From assembly GCF_049856295.1 (NCBI RefSeq), contig NZ_JBNDMZ010000008.1, positions 1 to 64,000 on the forward strand: a DNA stretch of 64,000 nt, given 5' to 3'. Positions 51,161-60,054 of the stretch are shown here, piece after piece; within the stretch, counting starts at the first letter, position 1, and each line of letters opens with the position of its first letter. The notes under the pieces are model-generated. The model did no database searches. It was not told where the DNA came from and worked only from the letters and a program-made list of their open reading frames with translations. The stretch is from JB111 sp049856295. Lineage in GTDB: Bacteria > Actinomycetota > Actinomycetes > Actinomycetales > Actinomycetaceae. The position numbers and the translations under genes were made by a program.

Positions 51161-53068
51161 TCAGTGTCCGGGGGTGGTGGTGTGGTGGGTGCGTGCCGCG
51201 CGCAGGCCGTTGAGGATGACCAGGACCTCGGCGACTTCGTGGATGAGGACGACGGCGGCCAGGCCCAGGACGCCGGTGACGGCTAGCGGCGGTAGGGCGG
51301 CGATGATGAGCAGCGAAAGGACGATGTTCTGGTTGACGATGCGCCGCCCGCGTCGGGCGTGGGTGATGGCCTGGGGCAGGAGGCGCAGGTCCTGGCCGGT
51401 GAAGGCGATGTCGGCGGACTCTATCGCGGCGTCGGAGCCGGTGGCCCCCATCGCGATCCCGACATCGGCCGCGGCCAGGGCCGGGGCGTCGTTGATGCCG
51501 TCGCCGATCATCGCGGTGGGCCGGCGGGCGCTGAGCTCGTCCACGGCGGCTGACTTGCCTTCGGGGCGCAGTTCGGCGCGGACGTCGCTGATGCCGGCCT
51601 GCGCGGCCAGCGCGCGGGCGGCCCGCTCGTTGTCCCCGGTGAGCATCGTGACGCCGATGCCCTGGCCCGCCAGGGTCTTGATGACCTCGGGGACCTCGGG
51701 ACGCAGCTCGTCACGCACCCCGATCGCCCCGGCGACCGTGCCGTCGCGGTGGACAACAACGACGGTCATCCCCTGCGATTCGAGGTCACGGACCCGTTCG
51801 GTGAGGTGGCCGGGGTCGACCCCGCGCGGGCTGCCGGCCCTGATCATGACGCCGTCGACGGAGCCGTGGATGCCGAGGCCGGCTTCCTCGGTGATGCCCT
51901 GGGCCGCGGGGGTTGCGGGGGCGGCTTGGGTGATGGCGGCGGCGAGCGGGTGGGTGCTGTGCTGCTCGAGCGCGGCGGCCCAGGCCAGGACCCGCTCCTC
52001 GGTGCCATCGGTGGTGGGGACGACAGCGGTGACGGTGGGCCGGTTGGCCGTCAGGGTCCCGGTCTTGTCGAAGGCGACGTGTCTGATGTCGCCGAAGCGT
52101 TCGAAGGTCGCGCCGCTCTTGATGATGACGCCGAACTTGCTGGCCGAACCGACCGCGGAGACCACGGTGATGGGCACCGCGATCGCCAGCGCACACGGTG
52201 AGGCGGCCACGAGCACCACCAGGGCGCGGGTGATCCAGGTCTGCGGGTCACCGGCGAGGGAGCCGATGACGGCGACGAGCACGGCCAGGACCAGGACGCC
52301 GGGCACGAGGGGGCGGGCGATGCGGTCGGCGAGCCGCGCGCGTTGTCCCTTCTCGGCCTGGGCCTGCTCTACCAGGCTCACGATGGTGGTCAGGGAGTTG
52401 TCGGTGCCGGGTGCGGTCGCCTCCACCCGCAGGACCCCGGCGGTGTTGATCGCCCCGGCGGATACCTCGGCGCCCGGGCCGACCTCGACGGGGATGGACT
52501 CACCGGTGATGGCGGAGGTGTCCAGGCTGCTGTGACCGGTCCGGGCGATGCCGTCGGTGGCGATCCGCTCACCGGGCCTGACGACCATGACCTGCCCGGG
52601 GGTCAGGTCACGCGCCGGGACGGTCACGGTCTTGCCGTGGGTGAGCACGGTGGCGCTCTGGGGCACGAGCTTGAGCAGCGCGCGTAGCCCGGCGCGTGCC
52701 CGGTCCATGGCGCGGTCTTCGAGGGCCTCGGCGATGGAGTAGAGGAAGGCCAGGGCGGCGGCCTCCTCCACGTGTCCCAGGATGACCGCGCCGGTGGCGC
52801 TCATCGTCATCAGTAGCGCGATGCCGAGCTTGCCGGTGGCGAGCTTGCGCAGCGCACCGGGAACGAACGTGGAGGCCCCCAGCAGCAGGCCGACCCAGAA
52901 CAGCACCAGCGCCGCTGTCGGGGCGCCGGTCCACTCACAGGCGACCCCGGCGACGAACGCTGCCCCCGAGGCGACGGGGATCATGACGGCACGGTCACCC
53001 CACCACGGGGCCTCGTGCTCGTCGTCGCTCTCGTGCTGCTCGACGGGGGCGTGGGTGGTCGCGCTCAT
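51161..53068 (-). CDS. P1B-4-type heavy-metal ATPase (SPC motif)
   Basis: A 635-residue pump. There is no HMA domain; the N-terminus has a short His/Glu stretch. The metal-site motif SPC is at 290-292 (AASPCALAI), followed by DKTGT and GDGINDAP, with a C-terminal HEVAEVLVILNGLR motif. SPC plus HEV/HEG is the P1B-4 group (Co/Zn/Cd). The ATG overlaps the cmtR stop by 4 bases, so its induction should follow Cd/Pb sensing. The exact metal is not shown by the sequence. Confidence 0.9.
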   Translation of the reverse strand: MSATTHAPVEQHESDDEHEAPWWGDRAVMIPVASGAAFVAGVACEWTGAPTAALVLFWVGLLLGASTFVPGALRKLATGKLGIALLMTMSATGAVILGHVEEAAALAFLYSIAEALEDRAMDRARAGLRALLKLVPQSATVLTHGKTVTVPARDLTPGQVMVVRPGERIATDGIARTGHSSLDTSAITGESIPVEVGPGAEVSAGAINTAGVLRVEATAPGTDNSLTTIVSLVEQAQAEKGQRARLADRIARPLVPGVLVLAVLVAVIGSLAGDPQTWITRALVVLVAASPCALAIAVPITVVSAVGSASKFGVIIKSGATFERFGDIRHVAFDKTGTLTANRPTVTAVVPTTDGTEERVLAWAAALEQHSTHPLAAAITQAAPATPAAQGITEEAGLGIHGSVDGVMIRAGSPRGVDPGHLTERVRDLESQGMTVVVVHRDGTVAGAIGVRDELRPEVPEVIKTLAGQGIGVTMLTGDNERAARALAAQAGISDVRAELRPEGKSAAVDELSARRPTAMIGDGINDAPALAAADVGIAMGATGSDAAIESADIAFTGQDLRLLPQAITHARRGRRIVNQNIVLSLLIIAALPPLAVTGVLGLAAVVLIHEVAEVLVILNGLRAARTHHTTTPGH

Positions 53069-53424
53069 GCGACGGTCCCGCTCGGGCAGCAGCCGGGCAC
53101 CGTGCAGGTGGCATCCACGCACGGCGCGTTCTCATCGACGGCCAGAGTGACCTCGACCAGCGCGGTCAGCGCTGCCGTCAGGTGCGGGTCGGCGATCTCA
53201 TACCGTGTCTGGCGGCCTTCGGGCTCGGCCACGACGATGCCGCAATGCCGCAGGCAGGTGAGGTGGTTCGACACGTTCGATCGGGTCAGGCCCAGGTCGC
53301 GGGCGAGCACCGCCGGATAGCTCGGCCCCTCGAGGAGCGTCATGAGGATCCGGGAGCGGGTGGGGTCGGCCATCGACCGACCCAAGCGGTTCATCACGTC
53401 CAGCCGCGAAGCAATAGTCAGCAT
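53065..53424 (-). CDS. cmtR: CmtR-like Cd/Pb-sensing repressor
   Basis: A 119-residue ArsR-family winged-helix repressor closely resembling mycobacterial CmtR: LTRSNVSNHLTCLRHCGIVV with the two metal Cys in the recognition helix region, and a third Cys in DENAPCV, plus a Cys-rich tail (CTVPGCCP). The start at 53424 matches the CmtR length; the open frame upstream is extra. It is cotranscribed with the P-type ATPase and divergent from a second ArsR gene. Confidence 0.88.
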   Translation of the reverse strand: MLTIASRLDVMNRLGRSMADPTRSRILMTLLEGPSYPAVLARDLGLTRSNVSNHLTCLRHCGIVVAEPEGRQTRYEIADPHLTAALTALVEVTLAVDENAPCVDATCTVPGCCPSGTVA

Positions 53425-53483
53425 GCGCTGACCATACAGCAGGCGCTGAACTCTCCGGTCGGCGCGGGTGCTCGCCACGCGCA

Positions 53484-53509
53484 ATACCTGCATATCTCTA
53501 TAGGTGTAT
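53484..53509. promoter_or_regulatory. Candidate ArsR/CmtR operator in the divergent promoter region
   Basis: An imperfect inverted repeat, ATACCT to AGGTGTAT, in an AT-rich island just before the plus-strand regulator gene and 60 bases before cmtR. The position suits control of both promoters by one or both metal sensors. No experimental match is known to me. Confidence 0.45.
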
Positions 53510-53518
53510 GGTCATACT

Positions 53519-53899
53519 ATGAGTGTTGCGTTGGCATCGGATGCCTGTGAGGTCGCCACCGCTCATCACCCGGAGAAGGTGGCGCTGACCCGGGAGAAGA
53601 TCCCCGACGAGGGTGAGGCCGGCCGGTTGGCCGCGCTGTTCAAGCTGCTCGGGGACCCGCGACGGGCCCGGGTGCTGTACGCGTTGCTGGAGGCGGGCGA
53701 GCTGTGCGTGTGCGACCTGGCCGCCGTCGTGGACGTCCCGGAGGCGTCGTTGTCCCAGGTGCTGCGGGTGCTGCGCACCGCTGGGGTGGTAGCCAACCGG
53801 CGCCAGGGGCGGATGGTGTACTACCGCCTGGCCGACACTCACGTGCGGATGCTGCTGGACGTCTCCCGGGAGCACACCCGGCACGAGGGGCAGATCTGA
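53519..53899 (+). CDS. ArsR/SmtB-family metal-responsive repressor
   Basis: A 126-residue winged-helix repressor. ELCVCDLAAVVDVPEASLSQVLRVL carries two Cys in the CadC-type ELCVCDL motif (split here only for the helix that follows), then RQGRMVYYRLAD. These Cys bind Cd, Pb or Zn. The stop overlaps the CDF start by one base (TGATG), so it regulates that transporter. A GTG at 53504 is an alternative start. Confidence 0.87.
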   Translation: MSVALASDACEVATAHHPEKVALTREKIPDEGEAGRLAALFKLLGDPRRARVLYALLEAGELCVCDLAAVVDVPEASLSQVLRVLRTAGVVANRRQGRMVYYRLADTHVRMLLDVSREHTRHEGQI

Positions 53900-54810
53900 T
53901 GGGCGCGGGACACGGCCACGCCCCGACGGCCGGGCACGCCGGTGGCCGTTACCGCCGGCGGCTGGCCGGCGCGTTCGCCCTGACCGCCAGCTTCTTCCTC
54001 ATCGAGCTCGTCGCGGGGCTGGTGTCGGGGTCGTTGGCGCTGCTGTCGGATGCCGGGCACATGGCCGCGGACGTGGTGGTGCTGGGTGCGGCCCTGCTGG
54101 CCACCCGGATCGCGAGTCGCCCGGACTCCACGGGCCGGCGTACCTACGGCTCCTACCGGGCCGAGGTGTTCGCCTCGGGCCTGGCGGTGCTGGCGATGCT
54201 CGCGGTCGGGGTGTATGTGGTGGTCGAGGCCATCAGCCGGCTGGGCGATGCGCCGCAGGTTGCCTCCGGGGCGATGCTCGCGGTCGGGTTCGCCGGCCTG
54301 GTGATCAACATCGCCTCCATGCTGCTGCTGCGCAGCGGGTCCAAGGAGAGCCTGAACGTCAAGGGCGCCTACTACGAGGTCATCGCCGACGCCGCCGGGT
54401 CGGTGGGCGTCATGGTCGCCGGCGTCCTGATCATCCTCACCGGCCAGCCGATCTGGGACATCGTGGTCGCGGCCTTCATCGCCGTCTTCGTCATCATCCG
54501 GGCGGTCGTCCTGGGCCGGCAGGTGGTGGCGGTCCTGGCCCAGCACGCCCCACAGGGGATCGACCCCGAGGATGTCGCCGGCGCCCTGGACGCGGTCGAG
54601 GGCGTGGCCCAGGTCCACGACCTGCACCTGTGGACCCTGACGTCGGGGATGAACGTGGCCACCGCTCACCTGGTTGCCGAGACAGGCGCCGACCATGGCA
54701 CTGTCCTTGCCGGCGCCCACGGGGTGCTGCGTGATCGTTACGGTATCGACCACGCCACCTTGCAGGTCGAACCAGTTGCCGGCGGCGGCTGTCACGACCT
54801 GAGCTGGTAG
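53899..54810 (+). CDS. Cation diffusion facilitator (CzcD/ZitB-like)
   Basis: A 303-residue antiporter with six helices that exports Zn2+, Cd2+ or Co2+ in exchange for protons. The first metal site lies in SDAGHMAADV (His and two Asp). The second helical site reads YYEVIADAAGS, so its usual His is replaced. A cytosolic C-terminal domain has VHDLHLWTLTSG. A short His-rich start (GHGHAPTAGH) is present. It is translated with the ArsR-type gene. Confidence 0.92.
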   Translation: MGAGHGHAPTAGHAGGRYRRRLAGAFALTASFFLIELVAGLVSGSLALLSDAGHMAADVVVLGAALLATRIASRPDSTGRRTYGSYRAEVFASGLAVLAMLAVGVYVVVEAISRLGDAPQVASGAMLAVGFAGLVINIASMLLLRSGSKESLNVKGAYYEVIADAAGSVGVMVAGVLIILTGQPIWDIVVAAFIAVFVIIRAVVLGRQVVAVLAQHAPQGIDPEDVAGALDAVEGVAQVHDLHLWTLTSGMNVATAHLVAETGADHGTVLAGAHGVLRDRYGIDHATLQVEPVAGGGCHDLSW

Positions 54811-54881
54811 CAGCCAGAACACGAGCATTCGCGCGTGGGGATACGCACCTTCAACTTCAAGCCGATGTCAAGGAGTCCGCG

Positions 54882-55022
54882 ATGGCAGCACGGCAGGGCA
54901 GAGGTCCTCGGCCCGGTGACGGCCGACGACCGGGCCGGGCTCGGTATTTCGTGGCGCGGCTCGGCGCCGACCTGATCGCGCTGACGTCCGTGGCGATGAC
55001 CGCGACCACGGTGGTGCGGTGA
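54882..55022 (+). CDS. Small protein coupled to CopD-CtaG
   Basis: A 46-residue frame with a strong ribosome site (AAGGAG, 7 bases before ATG). Its TGA overlaps the GTG of the next gene by 4 bases. The first 20 residues are basic (Arg/Gly/Pro); the last 25 are hydrophobic enough for one short membrane helix (LGADLIALTSVAMTATTVV). I recognise no family. The coupling suggests a small partner of the copper membrane protein. Confidence 0.6.
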   Translation: MAARQGRGPRPGDGRRPGRARYFVARLGADLIALTSVAMTATTVVR

Positions 55023-57064
55023 CGGAGCGCGGTGGCCGCACCGCCCCGACGAGGAGCACGCTCGACAGTCTCCCCCCGGGGAGGACGCCGGTGGCCAGAT
55101 CGGCGTGGCCGTGGGCGGTGGCCGCCCTGCCGCTGGTGGTCGTGGGTATGGTGGCGGGCCTCACGCTCAGTGGAGCGGCCGCTCCGCGCGAGCTCATCGA
55201 CCCCGGTCCCCTGGTGCGGTGGGGCCTGCCACTTGTGACCGCACTGGCTCGCGTAGCCGCGACCGTGGCGATCGGAGCGCTCGTGCTGTGCGCGGTGGTC
55301 CTGCCTCGCGACACGCCCGGGCCGGCGCAGGACGTTGGTGGTCATCATTCGCTCGCGGACCGTCCGGCCACGGTGCCCGAGGATCCGACGTGGCGGCGCG
55401 TGGCCAACATCGCCGTCATCGCCGCAGCCGTGTGGGCACTGGCGCAGCTGGCGCACCTGCTCCTGACCCATGCCGCGGCGTTCGATACGGTGATCGACGG
55501 GCCTGGATACGGTGCTCAGCTCATCCAGTTCGTCACACAGATCGACATGGGCCGGTACCTGGGTGTGGCCACTCTCCTGGCCGCGGCCGTCGCACCTGCG
55601 GCCGCGGCGATCGGTGGCCACACGTCGGCGGCCTGGGCCGCCGTGCTGGCCATCGCCGCGTTCTCACCGGTCTCAGTGACCGGTCATGCCGCCGGTGCGG
55701 CCAACCACGACTTCGCTGTGACCTCGTGGTGGTTGCACGTAGCAGCTGTCGCGATCTGGGTCGGGGGCCTGGGCGTCCTGTGCGTGGTCGCCTCCCGGAT
55801 CGGACCCGGCCTGGCGGAGGTCACTCAGCGGTACTCCCGCATTGCGTTCTGGGCCTTTGCGGTTGCGACCGTTGCCGGCGCGGCGAATGCGTGGATCCGG
55901 CTCTCCACGCCGCTGGACCTGTTCGTGCACCCCTACGGTCAGCTCATCCTGATCAAGGTGATCCTGACCGTGGCGCTAGGCCTGGCAGGCTGGCTTCATC
56001 GCATGAAGACCATCCCGGCGATCCGGCAGGCGCGCGCCCCGAGCGGGGGGGCCGGGTGGGCGTTCTGGCGGTTGGCCGGGGTCGAGGTCCTCATCATGGG
56101 CGCGGTGATCGGCGTGGCGGTGGCCCTCGGATCCTCCGCGCCACCAGAACCACAGGAGCCACCTGTCGATGCCAGCCTGGTCTACCTGCTGACCGGATAC
56201 CCTGAACCCCCGGCCCCGACAGCATGGGCCTATCTCGCACAGTGGCGCCCGGATCCGCTGACCGCCTTCGTGGCCCTCGCCGCACTGGCGGCCTACCTCT
56301 CCTGGGTATGGCGGCTTCATCGCGGGGGGGCGTCCTGGTCGGCAGCTCGTACGACCAGCTGGGTGGCAGGAGTGCTCCTCTTCTTCTGGGCCACCAACGG
56401 CGGCGTCGCGGTCTACGGGAGCGTCTCATTCAGCGCCCACATGGCTCACCAGATGGTCCTCCTCGTGGTGGTGCCGATACTGCTCGTTCTCGGAGCGCCC
56501 CTCGCCCTGGCCCTGAAGGCACTACCGCCGCGTGCCGACGGTTCTCGTGGACCGCGAGAGTGGATGGGGTCCGTGAGAGACTCACGGGTCGTGGCGCTTC
56601 TCACGCACCCCGTCGTCGCCACTCTCCACGTTGGCGCGTTCCTCGTGGTCTTCTACTCCTCGCCGCTGTTTGCGGGCGCCCTGGACAGCCCCGTCTGGCA
56701 CGCGCTGTCCATCGTGTACATCGTCGCGGCTGGCTCCGTCCTGGTTCATGCCCTCCTGGCCAGCCGCAGGCGTCGTGCGCCCCTCGCGCTTCGCCTGGCC
56801 GCAGCGATCGCCGCGATGGTGTTCTACGCGGTCGCCGGCGCGGGCCTTGTCTCCAGCACCGCACTGCTGGCTGCCGACCACTTCGGCCAGCTCGGACTGA
56901 GCTGGGGGGTTGATGCCCTGGCCGACCAGCGGACCGGCGGGCTGGTGCTGTGGGGTATCGGAGAGGCCGGAATGCTTGTCCTGGCTCTGGCACTCATCGT
57001 TGTCTGGATGCGCGCGCCCCTTGCGCCCGAGCGCAACGTCCGAGCTCCGTCTGCGGGGGCATGA
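55019..57064 (+). CDS. CopD/CtaG fusion membrane protein
   Basis: A 681-residue protein with about 15 helices. The N-terminal half (about 30-380) is CopD-like, with HAAGAANHDFAVTSWWLHVAAVAIWVGG split over two helices. The C-terminal half (about 410-660) is caa3-type CtaG-like (HMAHQMVLLVVVPILLVLGAP, HALLASRR). It is thought to import copper or deliver it to cytochrome oxidase. The downstream copC gene supports copper handling. GTG start, overlapping the small gene. Confidence 0.9.
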   Translation: MTERGGRTAPTRSTLDSLPPGRTPVARSAWPWAVAALPLVVVGMVAGLTLSGAAAPRELIDPGPLVRWGLPLVTALARVAATVAIGALVLCAVVLPRDTPGPAQDVGGHHSLADRPATVPEDPTWRRVANIAVIAAAVWALAQLAHLLLTHAAAFDTVIDGPGYGAQLIQFVTQIDMGRYLGVATLLAAAVAPAAAAIGGHTSAAWAAVLAIAAFSPVSVTGHAAGAANHDFAVTSWWLHVAAVAIWVGGLGVLCVVASRIGPGLAEVTQRYSRIAFWAFAVATVAGAANAWIRLSTPLDLFVHPYGQLILIKVILTVALGLAGWLHRMKTIPAIRQARAPSGGAGWAFWRLAGVEVLIMGAVIGVAVALGSSAPPEPQEPPVDASLVYLLTGYPEPPAPTAWAYLAQWRPDPLTAFVALAALAAYLSWVWRLHRGGASWSAARTTSWVAGVLLFFWATNGGVAVYGSVSFSAHMAHQMVLLVVVPILLVLGAPLALALKALPPRADGSRGPREWMGSVRDSRVVALLTHPVVATLHVGAFLVVFYSSPLFAGALDSPVWHALSIVYIVAAGSVLVHALLASRRRRAPLALRLAAAIAAMVFYAVAGAGLVSSTALLAADHFGQLGLSWGVDALADQRTGGLVLWGIGEAGMLVLALALIVVWMRAPLAPERNVRAPSAGA

Positions 57065-57192
57065 GCAGGCACAGCCCCATGGGCGATGCGGTGCATGCCA
57101 CACCATGTGCCGTGACCTTTCCGTTACACTCCTTCCGGTGATCCCGCGAGAGCCGGTGAGCGTACCTGTGTGAACTGCTGCTTGGAGACTGT

Positions 57193-58320
57193 TTGATTTC
57201 GGATGCATTCTCGCCGTCGTCGACGCCGTCGGTGACTCGCCGCGAACTACGTGCGGGCGACCGCAAGCGCCCCAGGCATCGCGCCACTGATAAGGGAAGC
57301 AGGCGGGCCACCGCCGACCTCTCTTCGAGCCCGGGATCCGCCGCCGCGACACCTCGCCCGGAGCGGGTCTCACGCAAGACGCGCTCGACCCAGGCCCTCG
57401 GTCAACATGAACCAGTTCATCGGGAGGCGAACGACCGTCCGGTGTCACGACGTGACATGCGGACCGAGCCGGCGCCACCGCGTGCACGGCGACGCTCGCC
57501 GTCCCGGCGAGGTCACCGGCGCGGAGCGATGCGGTACTCAGCCATCGCAGTCCTGACAGCCGTGACAGTCGTGGCGCCGATGCTGGGCACTATCTGCGTC
57601 GATCCCGCACACGCCCACTCAGACGAGACGCCGCAGTTCACGCCGCCCACCAGTCCAGACCTCGCCGGCCCTGAGGAGCTCGCGTCCCTCATCCCGACCC
57701 AGACGCCGGACAAGGTCGTCGCCGACGTGCCACCACCCGCGCGCACTGAGGAACAGGCGGCGAGGTCAGATGAGCGAGACCCGGTCAACGGCGAGACCCC
57801 GGAGGCGGCGACGCACGGTCCCGAGGTGGCCGCCGAGGAGCGGGCCACCGCGCCCGCAGAACCGCCGCCGACGGTAGTACTGCCTTTGGCGCAGAGTTCC
57901 TTCCGAGTCTCCTCCGTCTACGGAGGACGCGCCGACCCGTTCACCGGTGCGCCGACGTTTCACGAGGGTGTCGACCTGGCCGCGCCGATGGGCGCACCGA
58001 TCTACGCCGTCGCCGACGGTGTTGTGGACTACGTGGGACCGGGCCGGGATGGGCGGTCCAGCATGATCATCGTCATCGCCCACGAGGTCGAGGGGCAGAG
58101 GTTCTACAGCTGGTACAACCACATGTACGCCGACGACCTGTACGTGCAGGAAGGCCAAGTCGTGAGCGCCGGTGAAGTCATCGCCGGCGTCGGATCCAAC
58201 GGCAGGTCCAGCGGACCGCACCTGCACTTCGAGATCCACACCGATGACGAGCTGAGCACCACCGACCCGATCGCCTGGCTCCAGGGGCAGGACGCCGTGG
58301 ACATCAGCGCTCTTGCGTAG
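57193..58320 (+). CDS. M23-family peptidoglycan metallopeptidase
   Basis: A 375-residue protein. A long basic, Ser/Arg-rich N-terminus contains two TRREL/SRRDM motifs, as seen in actinobacterial M23 proteins. It is followed by a membrane/signal segment (about 112-140), a Pro/Glu-rich spacer and the M23 domain (about 235-360) with FHEGVDLAAP (His, Asp), YNHMYAD and HLHFEIH zinc residues. The start is uncertain: TTG at 57193 keeps the N-terminal motifs, ATG at 57526 starts at the signal. It lies before copC. It cuts peptide cross-links in the wall. Confidence 0.78.
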   Translation: MISDAFSPSSTPSVTRRELRAGDRKRPRHRATDKGSRRATADLSSSPGSAAATPRPERVSRKTRSTQALGQHEPVHREANDRPVSRRDMRTEPAPPRARRRSPSRRGHRRGAMRYSAIAVLTAVTVVAPMLGTICVDPAHAHSDETPQFTPPTSPDLAGPEELASLIPTQTPDKVVADVPPPARTEEQAARSDERDPVNGETPEAATHGPEVAAEERATAPAEPPPTVVLPLAQSSFRVSSVYGGRADPFTGAPTFHEGVDLAAPMGAPIYAVADGVVDYVGPGRDGRSSMIIVIAHEVEGQRFYSWYNHMYADDLYVQEGQVVSAGEVIAGVGSNGRSSGPHLHFEIHTDDELSTTDPIAWLQGQDAVDISALA

Positions 58321-58403
58321 CTCCGCTCGACGCTGGCCGCCGTGGCTCTCGAGCGACACCTGTGGGCTGACAGCTAGCGTCCGCGGTGTCATATGGTGCC
58401 CCC

Positions 58404-59111
58404 ATGTTCGTTTCCAGCCACCGTCTGCGACGTGTGTGGGCCCGCCTCATCGCCCTCGTGTCCTTGCTGGCACTTGTTGTGGCCTTCCTCGGCGCGATGA
58501 TCGTTTCGTCGGCCACGAGCGCAGCCGCCCACGACACCATCATCGACGCCGAGCCTGGTGAGGACGCTGTGCTGGACGCCGCACCTACCGAGATCGTCCT
58601 GACCTACAGCGCCGAGGTTCTCGACCTCCCGGCGGCCATCCTCGTCACCGACTCCGACGGCGAGGTCGTCGTCGAAGGCGAACCGACAGTCCAGGGCCGA
58701 TCAGTCGTCCTCGACCTCCCCCCCGCCCTGGAGAACGGGACGTACGAGGTACTGTGGTCGGTGGTTTCCTCCGACGGACACCGCACCGAAGACGGGTACA
58801 GCTTCACAGTGGCCTCCAGCGGGCCGGACGCTGACCCGCAGGTCACCGTTCCTGATGACGCACCAAGCGAGGCTTCAACCGCAGACGCCACCGTAGGGCC
58901 GACGACGCCGGCCACCGAGGCCAGCCCTGACGCCGGTGCCGATGCCGATGCCGATGCCGATGCCGCGGAGACCACCACTCCATCATCAGGATGGCCCGTC
59001 GCCGTCATGATCCTCATACCGATCGCCATCCTGGTCGTCGCCGTGATCGCTGTCTTCATCTACCGTCGCCGGCAGGGGAACCAGCCGCAGTCCGCAGGGG
59101 ACGCGTCGTGA
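58404..59111 (+). CDS. CopC-domain copper-binding protein
   Basis: A 235-residue protein. A signal peptide ends at AAA, after which the mature chain starts HDTIIDAEP; this His is the N-terminal Cu(II) ligand of CopC. The domain has a second His in VSSDGHRTEDGYSF. An Ala/Asp/Thr-rich spacer with a GATGCC tandem run (58935-58965) precedes a C-terminal helix and basic tail. It is a surface copper carrier, consistent with the CopD part encoded upstream. It overlaps the tlpA-like gene by 4 bases. Confidence 0.88.
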   Translation: MFVSSHRLRRVWARLIALVSLLALVVAFLGAMIVSSATSAAAHDTIIDAEPGEDAVLDAAPTEIVLTYSAEVLDLPAAILVTDSDGEVVVEGEPTVQGRSVVLDLPPALENGTYEVLWSVVSSDGHRTEDGYSFTVASSGPDADPQVTVPDDAPSEASTADATVGPTTPATEASPDAGADADADADAAETTTPSSGWPVAVMILIPIAILVVAVIAVFIYRRRQGNQPQSAGDAS

Positions 59112-59683
59112 GGGCCGTCTCCGCAGCGCTCGCCGCACTCGGTCTGGCGGCCACACTCTCGGCATGCGCGCCGGCCGGGACCTCGGCCGACGCGGGAGCC
59201 GTCGGCGCCGGCTATCAGTCCGGCGACGGCTCGTTCACCACCTGGGAAGCTACCGAGCGCGGTGAGTCGGTGGAACTGACGGGCACGACCTACGACGAGA
59301 CCGAGATCAACCTGGCGGAACTGCGCGGGCAACCGGTCGTCGTCAACTTCTGGTACGCCGCCTGCCCGCCGTGCCGCGTCGAGGCCCCCGACCTCGCGCA
59401 GATGGCCGTGGACTACGACGGCGACATCGCCATGCTCGGCGTCAACCCCCGCGACGACACCGCCACCGCTCAGGCGTTCGAGAACACGTTCGATATCCCC
59501 TATCCGTCGATCCACGACGAGGGCGCTCGGGCCGTCGCCGCCTTCGAGGGTGTCGTCCCGCTGGCCGCCATGCCGACGACCGTCGTCCTCGACCGCGAGG
59601 GCCGCATCGCCGCCCGCATCGTCGGCCAGTTCGACCCGACCATCCTCCGAGGTCTCGTCGACGACGTCCTCGCCGAGGCGTGA
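59108..59683 (+). CDS. TlpA/ResA-like thioredoxin lipoprotein (copy 3)
   Basis: A 191-residue lipoprotein with the lipobox TLSAC (Cys 20), the active site CPPC at 86-89, and the cis-Pro in AMPTTVVLD. It is clearly related to the protein at 10987-11631 but more diverged than the broken copy 2. GTG start overlapping copC. No ccdA follows it here. A role in keeping copper-site thiols reduced is inferred. Confidence 0.9.
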   Translation: MRAVSAALAALGLAATLSACAPAGTSADAGAVGAGYQSGDGSFTTWEATERGESVELTGTTYDETEINLAELRGQPVVVNFWYAACPPCRVEAPDLAQMAVDYDGDIAMLGVNPRDDTATAQAFENTFDIPYPSIHDEGARAVAAFEGVVPLAAMPTTVVLDREGRIAARIVGQFDPTILRGLVDDVLAEA

Positions 59684-60054
59684 CCACGGGCGCCGTCACC
59701 TTCGTGGGTAGCGCACCCTGCCACGGGTTGAGAACGGCGACCGAGACGCATCCACGTCCGACTCGAGCAACCACCTGAAGCCGTGCGTGGCGCCGCCGTC
59801 CGCACCGTCACCACCGACTGGGAGCTCGACGTACTCCCTAGGACATCGCGCTACTGACTTCAGCCGATCCGACGGCTGGCGTTCGCCGGGCGCCCTCCCC
59901 GTCGCGGGTCAGCAGTCAGGCGCGAGAGCTGCGAAGGGCACCCCAGAGCCCGCTGCGGCAGATAGAAGCCGTGCAAGGGCCTGCTCGCGGCCGCGGAGGC
60001 CCGCCACCTCAGAGTGATCTGCTCGGGGTTTCTCGGACAGGGGCCGAGCTATTG
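59684..60054. other. Gap with no recognised gene
   Basis: 371 bases between the tlpA-like gene and the transposase remnant. One frame ending at 59855 (HVRLEQPPEAVRGAAV, then VTTDWELDVLP) looks like the tail of a coding sequence, but there is no head and I cannot name it. No hairpin or RNA was seen. Confidence 0.45.
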
